From: Streptomyces sp. MP131-18
Lineage (GTDB): Bacteria > Actinomycetota > Actinomycetes > Streptomycetales > Streptomycetaceae
Length of the DNA: 64,000 nt
Direction: 5' to 3'
Assembly (NCBI RefSeq): GCF_001984575.1
Contig: NZ_LZNS01000001.1
Span: 6,124,398-6,188,397, forward strand
Positions 49,177 to 58,507 of the stretch are shown in pieces. The notes under the pieces were generated by a model. The model was not told the DNA's origin, did not search any database, and was given only the letters and a program-made list of their open reading frames with translations. The position numbers and the translations under genes are program-made. Each line of letters opens with the position of its first letter. Within the stretch, counting starts at the first letter, position 1.

Positions 49177-50538
49177 ATGGAGAAGCAGCAGGAGTTCGTA
49201 CTCCGCACGCTGGAGGAGCGGGACATCCGTTTTGTGCGCCTGTGGTTCACCGACGTGCTGGGCTTTCTCAAGTCCGTCGCCGTCGCCCCCGCCGAGCTTG
49301 AGCAGGCGTTCGAAGAGGGCATCGGCTTCGACGGCTCCGCCATCGAGGGATTCGCGCGCGTGCACGAGTCCGACATGATCGCGAAGCCCGCGCCCAGCAC
49401 GTTCCAGATCCTGCCCTGGCGGGCCGAGTCCCCGGGCACCGCCCGGATGTTCTGCGACATCCTCATGCCCGACGGCTCCCCCTCGTACGCGGACCCGCGC
49501 TACGTCCTCAAGCGCGCCCTCGCCAAGAGCTCCGACCTCGGCTTCACCTTCTACATCCACCCGGAGATCGAGTTCTTCCTGCTGAACGACAAGCCGGTCG
49601 ACGGCTCGCGCCCCACCCCGGCCGACACCTCCGGCTACTTCGACCACACCCCGCAGAACATCGGCATGGACTTCCGCAGGCAGGCCATCACCATGCTCGA
49701 ATCCATGGGCATCTCGGTCGAGTTCTCGCACCACGAGGGCGCTCCCGGCCAGCAGGAGATCGATTTGCGGTACGCGGACGCCCTGTCGACCGCCGACAAC
49801 ATCATGACGTTCCGCCTGGTGATGAAGCAGGTCGCGCTGGAGCAGGGCGTGCAGGCCACGTTCATGCCCAAGCCGTTCTCCGAATACCCCGGCTCCGGCA
49901 TGCACACCCACCTCTCGCTGTTCGAGGGCGACCGCAACGCCTTTCACGAGACCGGCGCCGAATACCAGCTGTCGAAGATCGGCCGCTCCTTCATCGCCGG
50001 CCTGCTCCGGCACGCCGGGGAGATCTCCGCCGTCACCAACCAGTGGGTCAACTCCTACAAGCGCATCTGGGGCGGCACCCAGCGCACCGCGGGCGCGGGC
50101 GGTGAGGCGCCCTCCTACATCTGCTGGGGCCACAACAACCGCTCCGCGCTGATCCGCGTGCCCATGTACAAGCCCGGCAAGACCGGCTCCACCCGCGTCG
50201 AGGTCCGCTCGCTCGACTCCGGCGCCAACCCCTACCTCTCCTACGCCGTGCTGCTCGCCGCGGGGCTGAAGGGCGTCGAGGGAGGGTACGAGCTGCCGCC
50301 GGGCGCCGAGGACGACGTGTGGGCCCTGTCCGACGGCGAACGCCGCGCCCTGGGCATCGAGCCGCTGCCGCAGAACCTGGGCGAGGCGATCCAGCTGATG
50401 CAGCGCAGCGAACTGGTCGCGGAGACGCTCGGCGAGCACGTCTTCGACTTCTTTCTGCGCAACAAGCGCCAGGAGTGGGAGGAATACCGCTCCGAGGTGA
50501 CCGCGTTCGAGCTGCGCAAAAACCTGCCGGTGCTGTAG
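49177..50538 (+). CDS. glnA2: Glutamine synthetase-like protein GlnA2
   Basis: A 453-residue GS-I family protein. The N-terminal beta-grasp (VRLWFTDVLGFLKSVAV) and catalytic regions are conserved: FDGSAIEGF, EIEFFLL, GQQEIDLRYADAL, GSGMHTHLSLF, NSYKR and VEVRSLDSGANPY. The adenylylation-site tyrosine motif NLYxLP of GlnA is absent near the C-terminus. In S. coelicolor GlnA2 has been described as a gamma-glutamylpolyamine synthetase rather than an ammonium-assimilating enzyme. The ATG at 49177 follows GAGGA by nine bases; GTG at 49171 is too close. It is followed by glnE. Confidence 0.93.
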   Translation: MEKQQEFVLRTLEERDIRFVRLWFTDVLGFLKSVAVAPAELEQAFEEGIGFDGSAIEGFARVHESDMIAKPAPSTFQILPWRAESPGTARMFCDILMPDGSPSYADPRYVLKRALAKSSDLGFTFYIHPEIEFFLLNDKPVDGSRPTPADTSGYFDHTPQNIGMDFRRQAITMLESMGISVEFSHHEGAPGQQEIDLRYADALSTADNIMTFRLVMKQVALEQGVQATFMPKPFSEYPGSGMHTHLSLFEGDRNAFHETGAEYQLSKIGRSFIAGLLRHAGEISAVTNQWVNSYKRIWGGTQRTAGAGGEAPSYICWGHNNRSALIRVPMYKPGKTGSTRVEVRSLDSGANPYLSYAVLLAAGLKGVEGGYELPPGAEDDVWALSDGERRALGIEPLPQNLGEAIQLMQRSELVAETLGEHVFDFFLRNKRQEWEEYRSEVTAFELRKNLPVL

Positions 50539-50564
50539 GGCTTGCCGCCCAGGAGGCCGCCTGC

Positions 50565-50597
50565 CGCGGCGCCGCGCCGCGCCGCGCCGCGCCGCCG
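50565..50597. repeat. Short GCGCC-type microsatellite
   Basis: Successive GCCGC units, about five in a row, make a simple 5-bp tandem repeat after the glnA2 stop. It is likely slippage-prone DNA with no assigned role. Confidence 0.7.
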
Positions 50598-50622
50598 GAT
50601 CGTTCTCCCGCCGGGCTTCGTC

Positions 50623-50656
50623 CCGGCCCCGGGCCGTCACGTCCGGCCGGGGCCGG
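50623..50656 (+). terminator. Possible glnA2 terminator hairpin
   Basis: The inverted repeat CCGGCCCCGG (50623-50632) / CCGGGGCCGG (50647-50656) lies about 90 bp after glnA2 and before glnE. It could end glnA2 transcription; the GC-rich surroundings make the call uncertain. Confidence 0.4.
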
Positions 50657-50822
50657 TCCGCCCCGGCCGGGGGCCCGCGCCGGACCGCGTCCGCGGGCCC
50701 GGCGGCCTCGCGGTCGCGGGAACGTGCCCGTGCCGTGCCGCCGGTGGCTACGCTCTACGCGGGGGCCGGCGCCGACCGGCCCCGCTGACCAGCGGAACTC
50801 CGCCACAGAGGGGACGAACGAC

Positions 50823-53816
50823 GTGCCGGTGGGTGGGCGAAAGGACAGCCGTTTCGGGCAACTTCTGCGCCGGGGGTTCACCGACCCCACGGCCGCCGGG
50901 CGGCTGCTCGACGACCCCGTGCTGCGCGCGGCCGCGGCCGACGGCGTGCTGCTTGACGCCCTCGGCGCCACCGCGGACCCCGACCTCGCGCTGCGCGGCC
51001 TGGCCCGGCTCGCCGAGGCGCAGAGCCGGGGTCCTGCCCTGCTGCTGGACACCCTCGCCGCCGCCAAGCCCCTGCGCGACCGGCTGCTCGCCGTGCTCGG
51101 CGCCTCGGAAGGGCTCGCCGACCACCTCGCCCGCCACCCGGACGACTGGCAGTCTCTCGTCGCCTTCGAAACGGCCGACCTGCACCCGGGCACCCAGGAG
51201 TTCGAGGCGGCGCTCGCCCCGGCCGCCGACGCCGACGCGCTGCGCGTCCACTACCGCCGGGCCCTGCTCACCATCGCCGCCCGCGACATCACGGGCACCA
51301 CCGGCTTCGCCGAAACCGCCGCCGAGCTGGCCGACCTCGCCACCGCCACCCTGCGCACCGCGCTGCGCATCGCGGCCGACGCGGCCCCCGAGGACGCCGC
51401 GCGCTGCCGGCTCGCCGTCATCGGCATGGGCAAGTGCGGGGGCCGGGAGCTGAACTACGTCTCCGACGTCGACGTCATCTTCGTCGCCGAGCCCGCCGAA
51501 GGCACCGAGGGCGCCGATGAGGGGCCCGCCCTCCAGGCCGCCACCCGGCTCGCCGCGCACATGATGCGCCTGTGCTCCGAGACCACCGCCGAGGGCACCA
51601 TCTGGCCGGTCGACGCGAACCTCCGCCCCGAGGGGCGCAACGGCCCGCTGGTGCGCACCCTCAGCAGTCATCTCGCCTACTACCGCCGCTGGGCGAAGAC
51701 GTGGGAGTTCCAGGCCCTGCTCAAGGCCCGCCCGGTCGCGGGCGACGCCGCCCTGGGCGACGACTACTGCGCGGCCGTGGCCCCCCTGGTCTGGCAGGCC
51801 GTCGAGCGCGAGAACTTCGTGCCCGACGTGCAGCAGATGCGCCGCCGCGTCGAGGAGTCCATCCCGGCGGGCCAGGCCGAGCGCGAGCTGAAGCTCGGCC
51901 CCGGCGGGCTGCGCGACGTCGAGTTCGCCGTGCAGCTGCTCCAGCTCGTCCACGGCCGTACCGACACCTCGCTGCGCGCCGCCACCACCCTGGACGCGCT
52001 GGGCGCGCTCGCCGCCGGCGGCTACGTCGGCCGCCAGGACGCCGGCTCCCTCGACGCCTCCTACCGCTTCCTGCGCACCGCCGAGCACCGCATCCAGCTG
52101 TACCGCCTGCGCCGCACCCACCTGATGCCCACGGACGACGCGGACCTGCGCCGCCTCGGCCGTTCCCTCGGCTTCACCGGCGAGCCGGTCCACGAGCTGA
52201 CCGCGGCCTGGCGCCGCCACACCGCGGTGGTCCGCCGCCTGCACGAGAAGCTGTTCTACCGGCCGCTGCTCGACGCCGTCGCGCGGCTGGACGCGGGGCA
52301 GGTCGGCCTCGGCCAGGACGCCGCCCGCGAGCGCCTGGTGGCCCTCGGCTACGCCGACCCCGTCGCCGCCCTGCGCCACCTGGGCGCGCTCGCCTCGGGC
52401 GTCTCCCGCAAGGCCGCCATCCAACGCACCCTGCTGCCCGTGCTCCTCGACCGCTTCGCGGATTCCGCCGACCCCGACGCGGGTCTCCTCGGCTTCCGCA
52501 AGGTCTCGGACGCGCTCGGCACCAGCCCCTGGTACCTGCGGCTGCTGCGGGACGAGGGCGCCGCCGCGGAGAACCTGGCCCGGGTGCTCTCCGCCGGGCG
52601 CCTCGCCCCCGACCTGCTGCTGCGCGCCCCCGAGGCCGTGGCCCTGCTCGGCGACCCGGCCGGTCTCGCCCCGCGCCCGCTGCCCGCCCTCGGCCAGGAG
52701 ATCCAGGCGGCCGTGCGCCGGGCGGACACCCCCGAGGGCGCGGTCGCCGCCGCGCGCGGGGTGCGCCGCCGCGAGCTGTTCCGCACCGCGGCGGCCGACA
52801 TCGTCGGCGCCTACGCCACGGGCGCCTCGTCCGCGGACGAGGCGCCCGGGCCCGTGCTCGACCGCGTCGGCGACGCCCTCACCGACATCAACGCGGCCAC
52901 CGTGGCCGGGGCGCTCACCGCGGCCTTCGCCGCCCGCGCGGAGGCCGAGCCCCTGACGCGCATCGCCGTCATCGCCATGGGCCGCTTCGGCGGCCACGAG
53001 CTGAGCTACGGTTCGGACGCCGACGTGCTCTTCGTGCACGATCCGCTGCCCGGCGTTCCCGAACAGCGGGCCGCCGAGGCCGCGTTCGCCATCGTGAACG
53101 AGATGATCCGGCTGCTGCAACTGCCGAGCGTCGACCCGCCGCTGCTCGTCGACGCCGATCTGCGTCCTGAGGGCAGGAGCGGCCCGCTGGTCCGCTCGCT
53201 CGCCAGCTTCGCCGCCTACTACCGCCGCTGGTCCCTGACCTGGGAGAGCCAGGCGCTGCTGCGCGCCCAGCCCGTCGCGGGCGACGCGGATCTGGGGGAG
53301 CGGTTCATCGGGCTGATCGACCCGCTGCGCCACCCGCCGGGCGGGCCCGCCGAGGACGCGGTCCGCGAGATCAGGCGGCTGAAGGCACGGATGGAGGCGG
53401 AACGGATGCCGCGCGGCGCCGACCCGACGACCCACACCAAGCTGGGCAGGGGCGGGCTCTCCGACATCGAGTGGACCGTTCAGCTGCTCCAGCTGCGGCA
53501 TGCCCACGAGCTGCCCGCGCTGCGCACCACGCGCACCCGCCGCGCGCTGGCCGCGGCCGCGGCGGCCGGGCTGCTCGACGCGGCGGACGCGGAGGTGCTG
53601 GACGAGGCGTGGCTGCTGGCCTCCCGGGTGCGGAACGCGGTGATGCTGGTCCGCGGCAGGCCGCAGGACACCTTCCCCGCCGACACCCGCGAATCGGCGG
53701 CCGTGGCCCGTTATCTGGGGTACGAGCCGGGCGAGGTCGGCCGGATGCTGGACGACTACCGGCGCACCACCCGCCGCGCGCGGGCCGTGGTGGAGCGGCT
53801 GTTCTACGAGGGCTGA
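50823..53816 (+). CDS. glnE: Bifunctional glutamine synthetase adenylyltransferase/deadenylylase
   Basis: A 997-residue protein close to the usual length. Two nucleotidyltransferase domains are visible: GGRELNYVSDVDVIFV (about 207-222) for de-adenylylation and GGHELSYGSDADVLFV (about 724-739) for adenylylation, each followed by a GPGGLRDVEF or GRGGLSDIEW helical segment. It attaches or removes AMP on a glutamine synthetase tyrosine according to nitrogen status. The GTG at 50823 follows GAGGGGAC. Its target GlnA is not in this window; the neighbour GlnA2 lacks the target tyrosine. The stop overlaps the convergent PAP2 gene by 13 bp. Confidence 0.96.
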   Translation: MPVGGRKDSRFGQLLRRGFTDPTAAGRLLDDPVLRAAAADGVLLDALGATADPDLALRGLARLAEAQSRGPALLLDTLAAAKPLRDRLLAVLGASEGLADHLARHPDDWQSLVAFETADLHPGTQEFEAALAPAADADALRVHYRRALLTIAARDITGTTGFAETAAELADLATATLRTALRIAADAAPEDAARCRLAVIGMGKCGGRELNYVSDVDVIFVAEPAEGTEGADEGPALQAATRLAAHMMRLCSETTAEGTIWPVDANLRPEGRNGPLVRTLSSHLAYYRRWAKTWEFQALLKARPVAGDAALGDDYCAAVAPLVWQAVERENFVPDVQQMRRRVEESIPAGQAERELKLGPGGLRDVEFAVQLLQLVHGRTDTSLRAATTLDALGALAAGGYVGRQDAGSLDASYRFLRTAEHRIQLYRLRRTHLMPTDDADLRRLGRSLGFTGEPVHELTAAWRRHTAVVRRLHEKLFYRPLLDAVARLDAGQVGLGQDAARERLVALGYADPVAALRHLGALASGVSRKAAIQRTLLPVLLDRFADSADPDAGLLGFRKVSDALGTSPWYLRLLRDEGAAAENLARVLSAGRLAPDLLLRAPEAVALLGDPAGLAPRPLPALGQEIQAAVRRADTPEGAVAAARGVRRRELFRTAAADIVGAYATGASSADEAPGPVLDRVGDALTDINAATVAGALTAAFAARAEAEPLTRIAVIAMGRFGGHELSYGSDADVLFVHDPLPGVPEQRAAEAAFAIVNEMIRLLQLPSVDPPLLVDADLRPEGRSGPLVRSLASFAAYYRRWSLTWESQALLRAQPVAGDADLGERFIGLIDPLRHPPGGPAEDAVREIRRLKARMEAERMPRGADPTTHTKLGRGGLSDIEWTVQLLQLRHAHELPALRTTRTRRALAAAAAAGLLDAADAEVLDEAWLLASRVRNAVMLVRGRPQDTFPADTRESAAVARYLGYEPGEVGRMLDDYRRTTRRARAVVERLFYEG

Positions 53817-54691
53817 ACGCGCGGTCCTTCCTGGCCCGGGGCGCCGACGCGCCGCGGCAGCCGGTAGCAGGACGCGCCGTACCACAAGCGGGCGACGGCG
53901 TAGCCGAAGGCGAGGCAGATCAGGCCGCCGACCGCGTCCAGCCAGAAGTGGTTCGCGGTTGCGACGATCACCAGCAGTGTGACGGCCGGGTAGAGCAGGC
54001 CGAGGACCTTCACCCACAGCGGCCGGGCGAGCACGAAGATCGTGACGCCGCACCACAGGGACCAGCCGATGTGCATGGACGGCATCGCCGCGTACTGATT
54101 GGACACCGATGCCATGGCGCTGCCCTCGGCCGAGAGCGAGCCCCACGTGTGGTGGACGCTGGCGGTGTCGATGAAGTCCATGCCCTCCATCAGCCGCGGC
54201 GGGGCCAGCGGGTAGAAGTAGTAGCCGAGCAGCGCGACGCCCGTGGTGGCGAACAGCACCAGGCGCGTGGCGCCGTACCGGCCGGGGTGGCTGCGGAACA
54301 GCCAGACGAGCACGGCGATCGTCACGACGAAGTGCAGGGTGGCGTAGTAGTAGTTCATCGCCACGATGAGCCAGGTCACGCCCTCTATCGCATGGTTGAC
54401 CGACCGCTCGAAGGCGAGGCCGAGGGCGTCCTGCACGTCCCAGATCCAGCGGGCGTGGTCCTGCGCCTGCTCCACGCGCGTGGGCGCGGCATTACGGATC
54501 ACCGAGTAGATGCCGTAACTGAGCGCGATCAGCAGCAGCTCGAACCAGAGCCGGGGGCGTTTGGGGGTCCGCAGCGCGCTCAGGCGCCCGGGGGCGGGGG
54601 CGGCGGCCGTGTCCTCACTTCCCTCGGTCGCGGGTCCGGGTCCTGCCGGGTCCACTCGCTCAACTTTCGAACTGACACTGGTTGCCCCCAT
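53804..54691 (-). CDS. PAP2-superfamily membrane phosphatase/transferase
   Basis: A 295-residue membrane protein with about six helices. PAP2-type motifs are YPLAPPR (active-site region), MPSMHIGW and TANHFWLDAVGG, which supply the catalytic His/Asp/Arg residues of phosphatidate-phosphatase-like or inositol-phosphoceramide-synthase-like enzymes acting at the outer membrane face. The ATG at 54691 follows a gap of about 155 bp from malR. It partially overlaps glnE. The substrate is unknown. Confidence 0.88.
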   Translation of the reverse strand: MGATSVSSKVERVDPAGPGPATEGSEDTAAAPAPGRLSALRTPKRPRLWFELLLIALSYGIYSVIRNAAPTRVEQAQDHARWIWDVQDALGLAFERSVNHAIEGVTWLIVAMNYYYATLHFVVTIAVLVWLFRSHPGRYGATRLVLFATTGVALLGYYFYPLAPPRLMEGMDFIDTASVHHTWGSLSAEGSAMASVSNQYAAMPSMHIGWSLWCGVTIFVLARPLWVKVLGLLYPAVTLLVIVATANHFWLDAVGGLICLAFGYAVARLWYGASCYRLPRRVGAPGQEGPRVQPS

Positions 54692-54829
54692 GGGCCAACA
54701 GTCTGCCAGAGGTCGGCGCTCGCCCGATCATCCTCCGGTCTGGTCTTAGACCTGCCCCCTCATCCGGGCGGTGGAGGAATCCCCGCCGGGTCCCGCGCCG
54801 GCGCGTCCGCGGCCTCCGCGGCAGCTCAG

Positions 54830-54851
54830 CCGCCGGTCAGCCGCCGGTCAG
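54830..54851. repeat. Tandem 11-bp repeat at the malR stop codon
   Basis: CCGCCGGTCAG occurs twice in a row (54830-54840, 54841-54851); the second copy contains the malR stop. It may reflect a small duplication. No function is implied. Confidence 0.55.
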
Positions 54852-55876
54852 GCGCGCTGTATGACCGGCGCGGTGGCGGTGGAGCCGCGGACGACCAGCT
54901 CCGGCATGAACACGAATTCGCTGTGCGGGGCCGGCGTCCCGCCGACCTCTTCGAGCAGCGCGCGGACCGCGGCCTGCCCCATCGCGGGCACCGGCTGGCG
55001 GATCGTGGTGAGCGGCGGATCGGTGAACGCGATCAGCGGCGAGTCGTCGAAGCCGATGACCGAGCAGTGCTCCGGCACGGAAAGACCTTGCTGCCGCGCG
55101 GCACGGATCGCGCCGAGGGCCATCATGTCGCTGGCGCAGATCACCGCCGTGCACTCCCGGGACAGCAGCGCGAGGGTGGCGGCCTGGCCGCCCTCCAGCG
55201 TGTACAGGGAGTGCTCGATCAGCCGTCTGGCCTCGGCCGCGGGCACCTGCAACTCCTCCTCCATCCCGCGCACGAAGCCCTCGATCTTGCGCTGCACCGG
55301 CACGAACCTGGCCGGGCCGAGCGCGAGGCCGATCCTGCGGTGGCCGAGCGAGCCGAGGTGGGTGACGGCGAGCCGCATCGCGGCCCGGTCGTCCGGGGAG
55401 ACGAACGGCGCCCGCACCTTCGGCGAGAACCCGTTGATCAGCACGAACGGCACGCCGTGCCCGCGCAGCCGCTCGTAGCGCTCCATGTCGGCGCTGGTGT
55501 CCGCGTGCAGGCCGGAGATGAAGATGATCCCGGCGACGCCGCGCTCCACCAGCATGCCGGTCAGCTCGTCCTCGGTGGAGCCGCCCGGCGTCTGGGTGGC
55601 CAGCACCGGCGTGTAGCCCTGACGGGTGAGCGCCTGGCAGATGACTTGCGCAAAGGCGGGAAAGATCGGGTTCTCCAGCTCCGGGGTGATCAGTCCGACG
55701 AGCCCGGCGCTCCGCTTCTGCAGTCGCGCGGGCCGCTCGTATCCCAGCAGGTCGAGCGCCGTCAGGACGGATTCGCGGGTGGCGGAGGCGACTCCCGGTT
55801 TGCCGTTGAGCACACGGCTGACGGTCGCTTCGCTGACCCCCGCCTGGGCTGCGATGTCAGCTAGCCGTGCGGTCAC
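54848..55876 (-). CDS. malR: Maltose operon repressor MalR (LacI family)
   Basis: A 342-residue LacI-family repressor. HTH residues ARLADIAAQAGVSEATVSRVLNG sit at about 3-26, followed by a hinge and a periplasmic-binding-like effector domain ending GSTATAPV. By position and sequence it corresponds to the Streptomyces MalR that represses malEFG in the absence of maltose. The start is GTG at 55876. It is divergent from malE, and palindromic sites lie between. A second close homologue lies at 61260. Confidence 0.93.
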   Translation of the reverse strand: MTARLADIAAQAGVSEATVSRVLNGKPGVASATRESVLTALDLLGYERPARLQKRSAGLVGLITPELENPIFPAFAQVICQALTRQGYTPVLATQTPGGSTEDELTGMLVERGVAGIIFISGLHADTSADMERYERLRGHGVPFVLINGFSPKVRAPFVSPDDRAAMRLAVTHLGSLGHRRIGLALGPARFVPVQRKIEGFVRGMEEELQVPAAEARRLIEHSLYTLEGGQAATLALLSRECTAVICASDMMALGAIRAARQQGLSVPEHCSVIGFDDSPLIAFTDPPLTTIRQPVPAMGQAAVRALLEEVGGTPAPHSEFVFMPELVVRGSTATAPVIQRA

Positions 55877-55988
55877 AGTTCGGGACTGTACCTGTCGTGG
55901 ATCGCCGTGCCCACCGGGGGAGGGGAAACTGTACCGGAATGTATGAATTTAGGCGCTTGCCCGGCGTTCGAGCGCCCTCGAAACGAGT

Positions 55989-56009
55989 CTTGCAGCAAAT
56001 TGCCGCAAG
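55989..56009. promoter_or_regulatory. Candidate MalR operator
   Basis: The 21-base near-palindrome CTTGCAGCAAATTGCCGCAAG has nine of ten arm positions paired around the centre. It carries the CTTGCAG half-site described for the malR-malE region of Streptomyces. It lies between the divergent malR and malE starts, a good position to control both. Confidence 0.8.
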
Positions 56010-56092
56010 GTCTTTCCAAAAAGGGCGGCCGCTGTTACTTTCCTGACCGGCCCGGCGCGGCAGTGGCGCGGCGCATAAGGTGGACACATCCC

Positions 56093-56117
56093 CTTGAAAC
56101 GGGCGTAACGTTTGAAG
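56093..56117. promoter_or_regulatory. Second inverted repeat before malE
   Basis: CTTGAAACG (56093-56101) and CGTTTGAAG (56109-56117) are inverted with one mismatch, seven bases apart. It ends next to the malE ribosome-binding site and could be another LacI-type operator; that is inference. Confidence 0.5.
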
Positions 56118-56125
56118 GAGTTCAC

Positions 56126-57376
56126 ATGCGGCGCAGCATAGGGACGACGGCCGTCGTTGCGGCACTGGCTCTTGCGGCAACAGCTTGCGGAAGCGACGGC
56201 GACGAGGGGGGCGGGGGCGCCGACGGTGAGCTTTCCGGCACCGTCACCTACTGGGACACCTCCAACGAGACGGAGGCCGAGGTCTTCCAGGCCGTGGCCG
56301 AGGACTTCGAGGAGCAGCACCCCGGGGTCACCGTCGACTACGTGAACATAGGCTTCGACGACGCGCAGAACCGCTTCAAGAACGCCGCGGGCGCCAACGA
56401 GGCGCCCGACGTCATGCGCACCGAGGTCGCCTGGGTGGCCGACTTCGCCAGCCTCGGCTACCTCTACCCGCTGGACGACACCGCCGCGCTCGACGACCAG
56501 GACGACTTCCTGGACGAAGCCTGGGCCAGCACCCAGTACGACGGCCAGACCTGGGCCGTCCCGCAGGTCACCGACACCCTCGCACTGTTCTACAACCAGG
56601 CGCTGCTGGACGAGGCGGGCGTCGAGCCGCCCGCATCCCTCGCCGAGGTCGAGGACGCCACCGCCGCCTTCGAGGAGGCGGGCACCACCCCGCTGTACGT
56701 CCGCGGCGACGACCCGTACTGGTTCCTGCCGTTCCTCTACGGCGAGGGCGGCGATCTGGTGGACGCCGAGGCGCAGCAGGTCACCGTCGACGACGCGGCC
56801 GGGGTCGCCGCGTTCGAGCAGATGCAGGGCCTGATCGACTCCGGGGCCGCCATCACGGACACCAGCGAGGGCTGGGAGAACATGATGTCGTCCTTCGCGA
56901 ACGGCGACGTCGCCATGATGATCAACGGCCCCTGGGCCATCGCCGACGCCACCGCCGCCCTCGGCGAGGACCTGGGCGTCGCGCCCGTCCCGGCCGGTGG
57001 CGAGGCGCAGGGCTCGCCCCTCGGCGGCTGGAACTACGGCGTCTACGCCGGCACCCCGGACGCCGACGCGTCCTTCGAGTTCGTCAAGTACATGGCCGCC
57101 GCGGAAACGCAGACGCGCATCACCGAGGAGCTGAGCCTGCTGCCCACCCGCGCCTCCGTCTACGAGGACCCGGCCGTCCAGGGCAACGAGATGGTGCAGT
57201 TCTTCAAGCCGGCCGTGGACGTCGCGCACGAGCGCCCCTGGATTCCCGAGGCGCAGTCCCTCTTCGAGCCGCTGCGCGTCTCCATCGAGGCCATGCTGAC
57301 CGGCTCCGCCGCACCGGATGAGGCCGCCTCCGACACCGGGGACGCCTACCGCGACCTCCTTGAGGACTGGAGCTGA
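56126..57376 (+). CDS. malE: Maltose-binding lipoprotein
   Basis: A 416-residue family 1 solute-binding protein. The signal peptide ends in lipobox-like AATACG (Cys21), and an acidic Gly/Asp linker follows. The fold matches maltodextrin-binding proteins: GTVTYWDTSNETEAEVFQAVAEDFEEQHPG, RTEVAWVADFASLGYL and SFANGDVAMMINGPWAI. It captures maltose or maltodextrin at the cell surface. The ATG at 56126 follows GAAGGAGTTCAC. The operators lie upstream, and malF follows 96 bp later. Confidence 0.95.
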   Translation: MRRSIGTTAVVAALALAATACGSDGDEGGGGADGELSGTVTYWDTSNETEAEVFQAVAEDFEEQHPGVTVDYVNIGFDDAQNRFKNAAGANEAPDVMRTEVAWVADFASLGYLYPLDDTAALDDQDDFLDEAWASTQYDGQTWAVPQVTDTLALFYNQALLDEAGVEPPASLAEVEDATAAFEEAGTTPLYVRGDDPYWFLPFLYGEGGDLVDAEAQQVTVDDAAGVAAFEQMQGLIDSGAAITDTSEGWENMMSSFANGDVAMMINGPWAIADATAALGEDLGVAPVPAGGEAQGSPLGGWNYGVYAGTPDADASFEFVKYMAAAETQTRITEELSLLPTRASVYEDPAVQGNEMVQFFKPAVDVAHERPWIPEAQSLFEPLRVSIEAMLTGSAAPDEAASDTGDAYRDLLEDWS

Positions 57377-57472
57377 GCGAGGTGGCACCGGCAACCGCGT
57401 CCGCGCGGTCACCCCGCGGAGCACGGAAGCGAGCGGCGCACCCCGCGCCGCGGGCACGAAGGGCCGACAACC

Positions 57473-58507
57473 ATGGCTGACGCTGTGAACCCCCGCGGGA
57501 CGGCCGCCACTGCCGCCCCGCGGGACGGCCGGCCGGCCGAGGCCGCGGGCGCGCCACGCGCCCGCGGCCCCCGCCGCGCGCCCGGCCGCCTGCGCCGGAA
57601 GCTGGCCGACTACTGGTACGCCTGGGCGATGATCGCACCGGTGGTCCTGGTGATCGCCGTCATCATCGGCTGGCCACTGGTCCGCGGGATCTACCTCTCC
57701 CTCACCGACGCCGACGAGAGCAACGTCGAACGCACCATCGGCGTCAACACGATCCCCGCGACCTACGACTTCGTCGGCCTGGAGAACTACGCCGACATCC
57801 TGCGGGACAACACCTTCTGGGACCGGCTCGGCTGGACCGTCGTGTGGACCGTGGCCTGCGTGAGCATCACGTTCCTCATCGGCCTCGGCCTGGCCAACAT
57901 GCTCAACCGCAACTTCCGCGGGCGCGCCGCCTACCGCATGGCCCTGATCCTGCCGTGGGCCATCCCGGCGTTCGTCTCCGTCTTCGCCTGGCGGATGCTC
58001 TACAACGAGCGCAACGGCATCCTCAACAGCCTCCTCGAAGGCCGCGGCATCGACGGCATCGCCTGGCTGTCCGACCCGGTCTGGGCCAAGATCGCCGTCA
58101 TCGCCACGAACGTGTGGCTCGGCGTGCCGTTCATGCTCATCGCCATCCTCGGCGCGCTCCAGTCCATCCCCGGCGAACAGTACGAGGCGGCCGAGATGGA
58201 CGGGGCGAACGCCTGGCAGCGGTTCTGGAACATCACGCTGCCCGGCATCAGCTCCGTGTCCATGACGGTGGTGCTGCTCAGCACCATCTGGACGTTCAAC
58301 ATGTTCCCGGTGATCTACCTGCTGACCCGCGGCGGTCCGGCGGGCTCCACCGACATCCTCGTGACCGAGGCGTTCCGGCTGGCCTTCGTCGCCAGCCCGC
58401 GGGACTTCGCGAACTCCGCGGCCTGGGGCGTGCTCATCCTGCTGCTCCTGGTCCTCTTCGCGATCTCCTACCGCAGGGCACTCCGCAGGCAGGGAGAGGT
58501 GTGGTGA
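57473..58507 (+). CDS. malF: Maltose ABC permease MalF
   Basis: A 344-residue permease with a Pro/Arg-rich cytoplasmic N-terminus (about 40 residues) and six membrane segments. The EAA loop is SIPGEQYEAAEMDGANAWQRFWNITLPG. It forms the membrane channel with MalG. It is translationally coupled to malG (GTGA). No ATPase gene is present; MsiK is the expected partner. Confidence 0.94.
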   Translation: MADAVNPRGTAATAAPRDGRPAEAAGAPRARGPRRAPGRLRRKLADYWYAWAMIAPVVLVIAVIIGWPLVRGIYLSLTDADESNVERTIGVNTIPATYDFVGLENYADILRDNTFWDRLGWTVVWTVACVSITFLIGLGLANMLNRNFRGRAAYRMALILPWAIPAFVSVFAWRMLYNERNGILNSLLEGRGIDGIAWLSDPVWAKIAVIATNVWLGVPFMLIAILGALQSIPGEQYEAAEMDGANAWQRFWNITLPGISSVSMTVVLLSTIWTFNMFPVIYLLTRGGPAGSTDILVTEAFRLAFVASPRDFANSAAWGVLILLLLVLFAISYRRALRRQGEVW

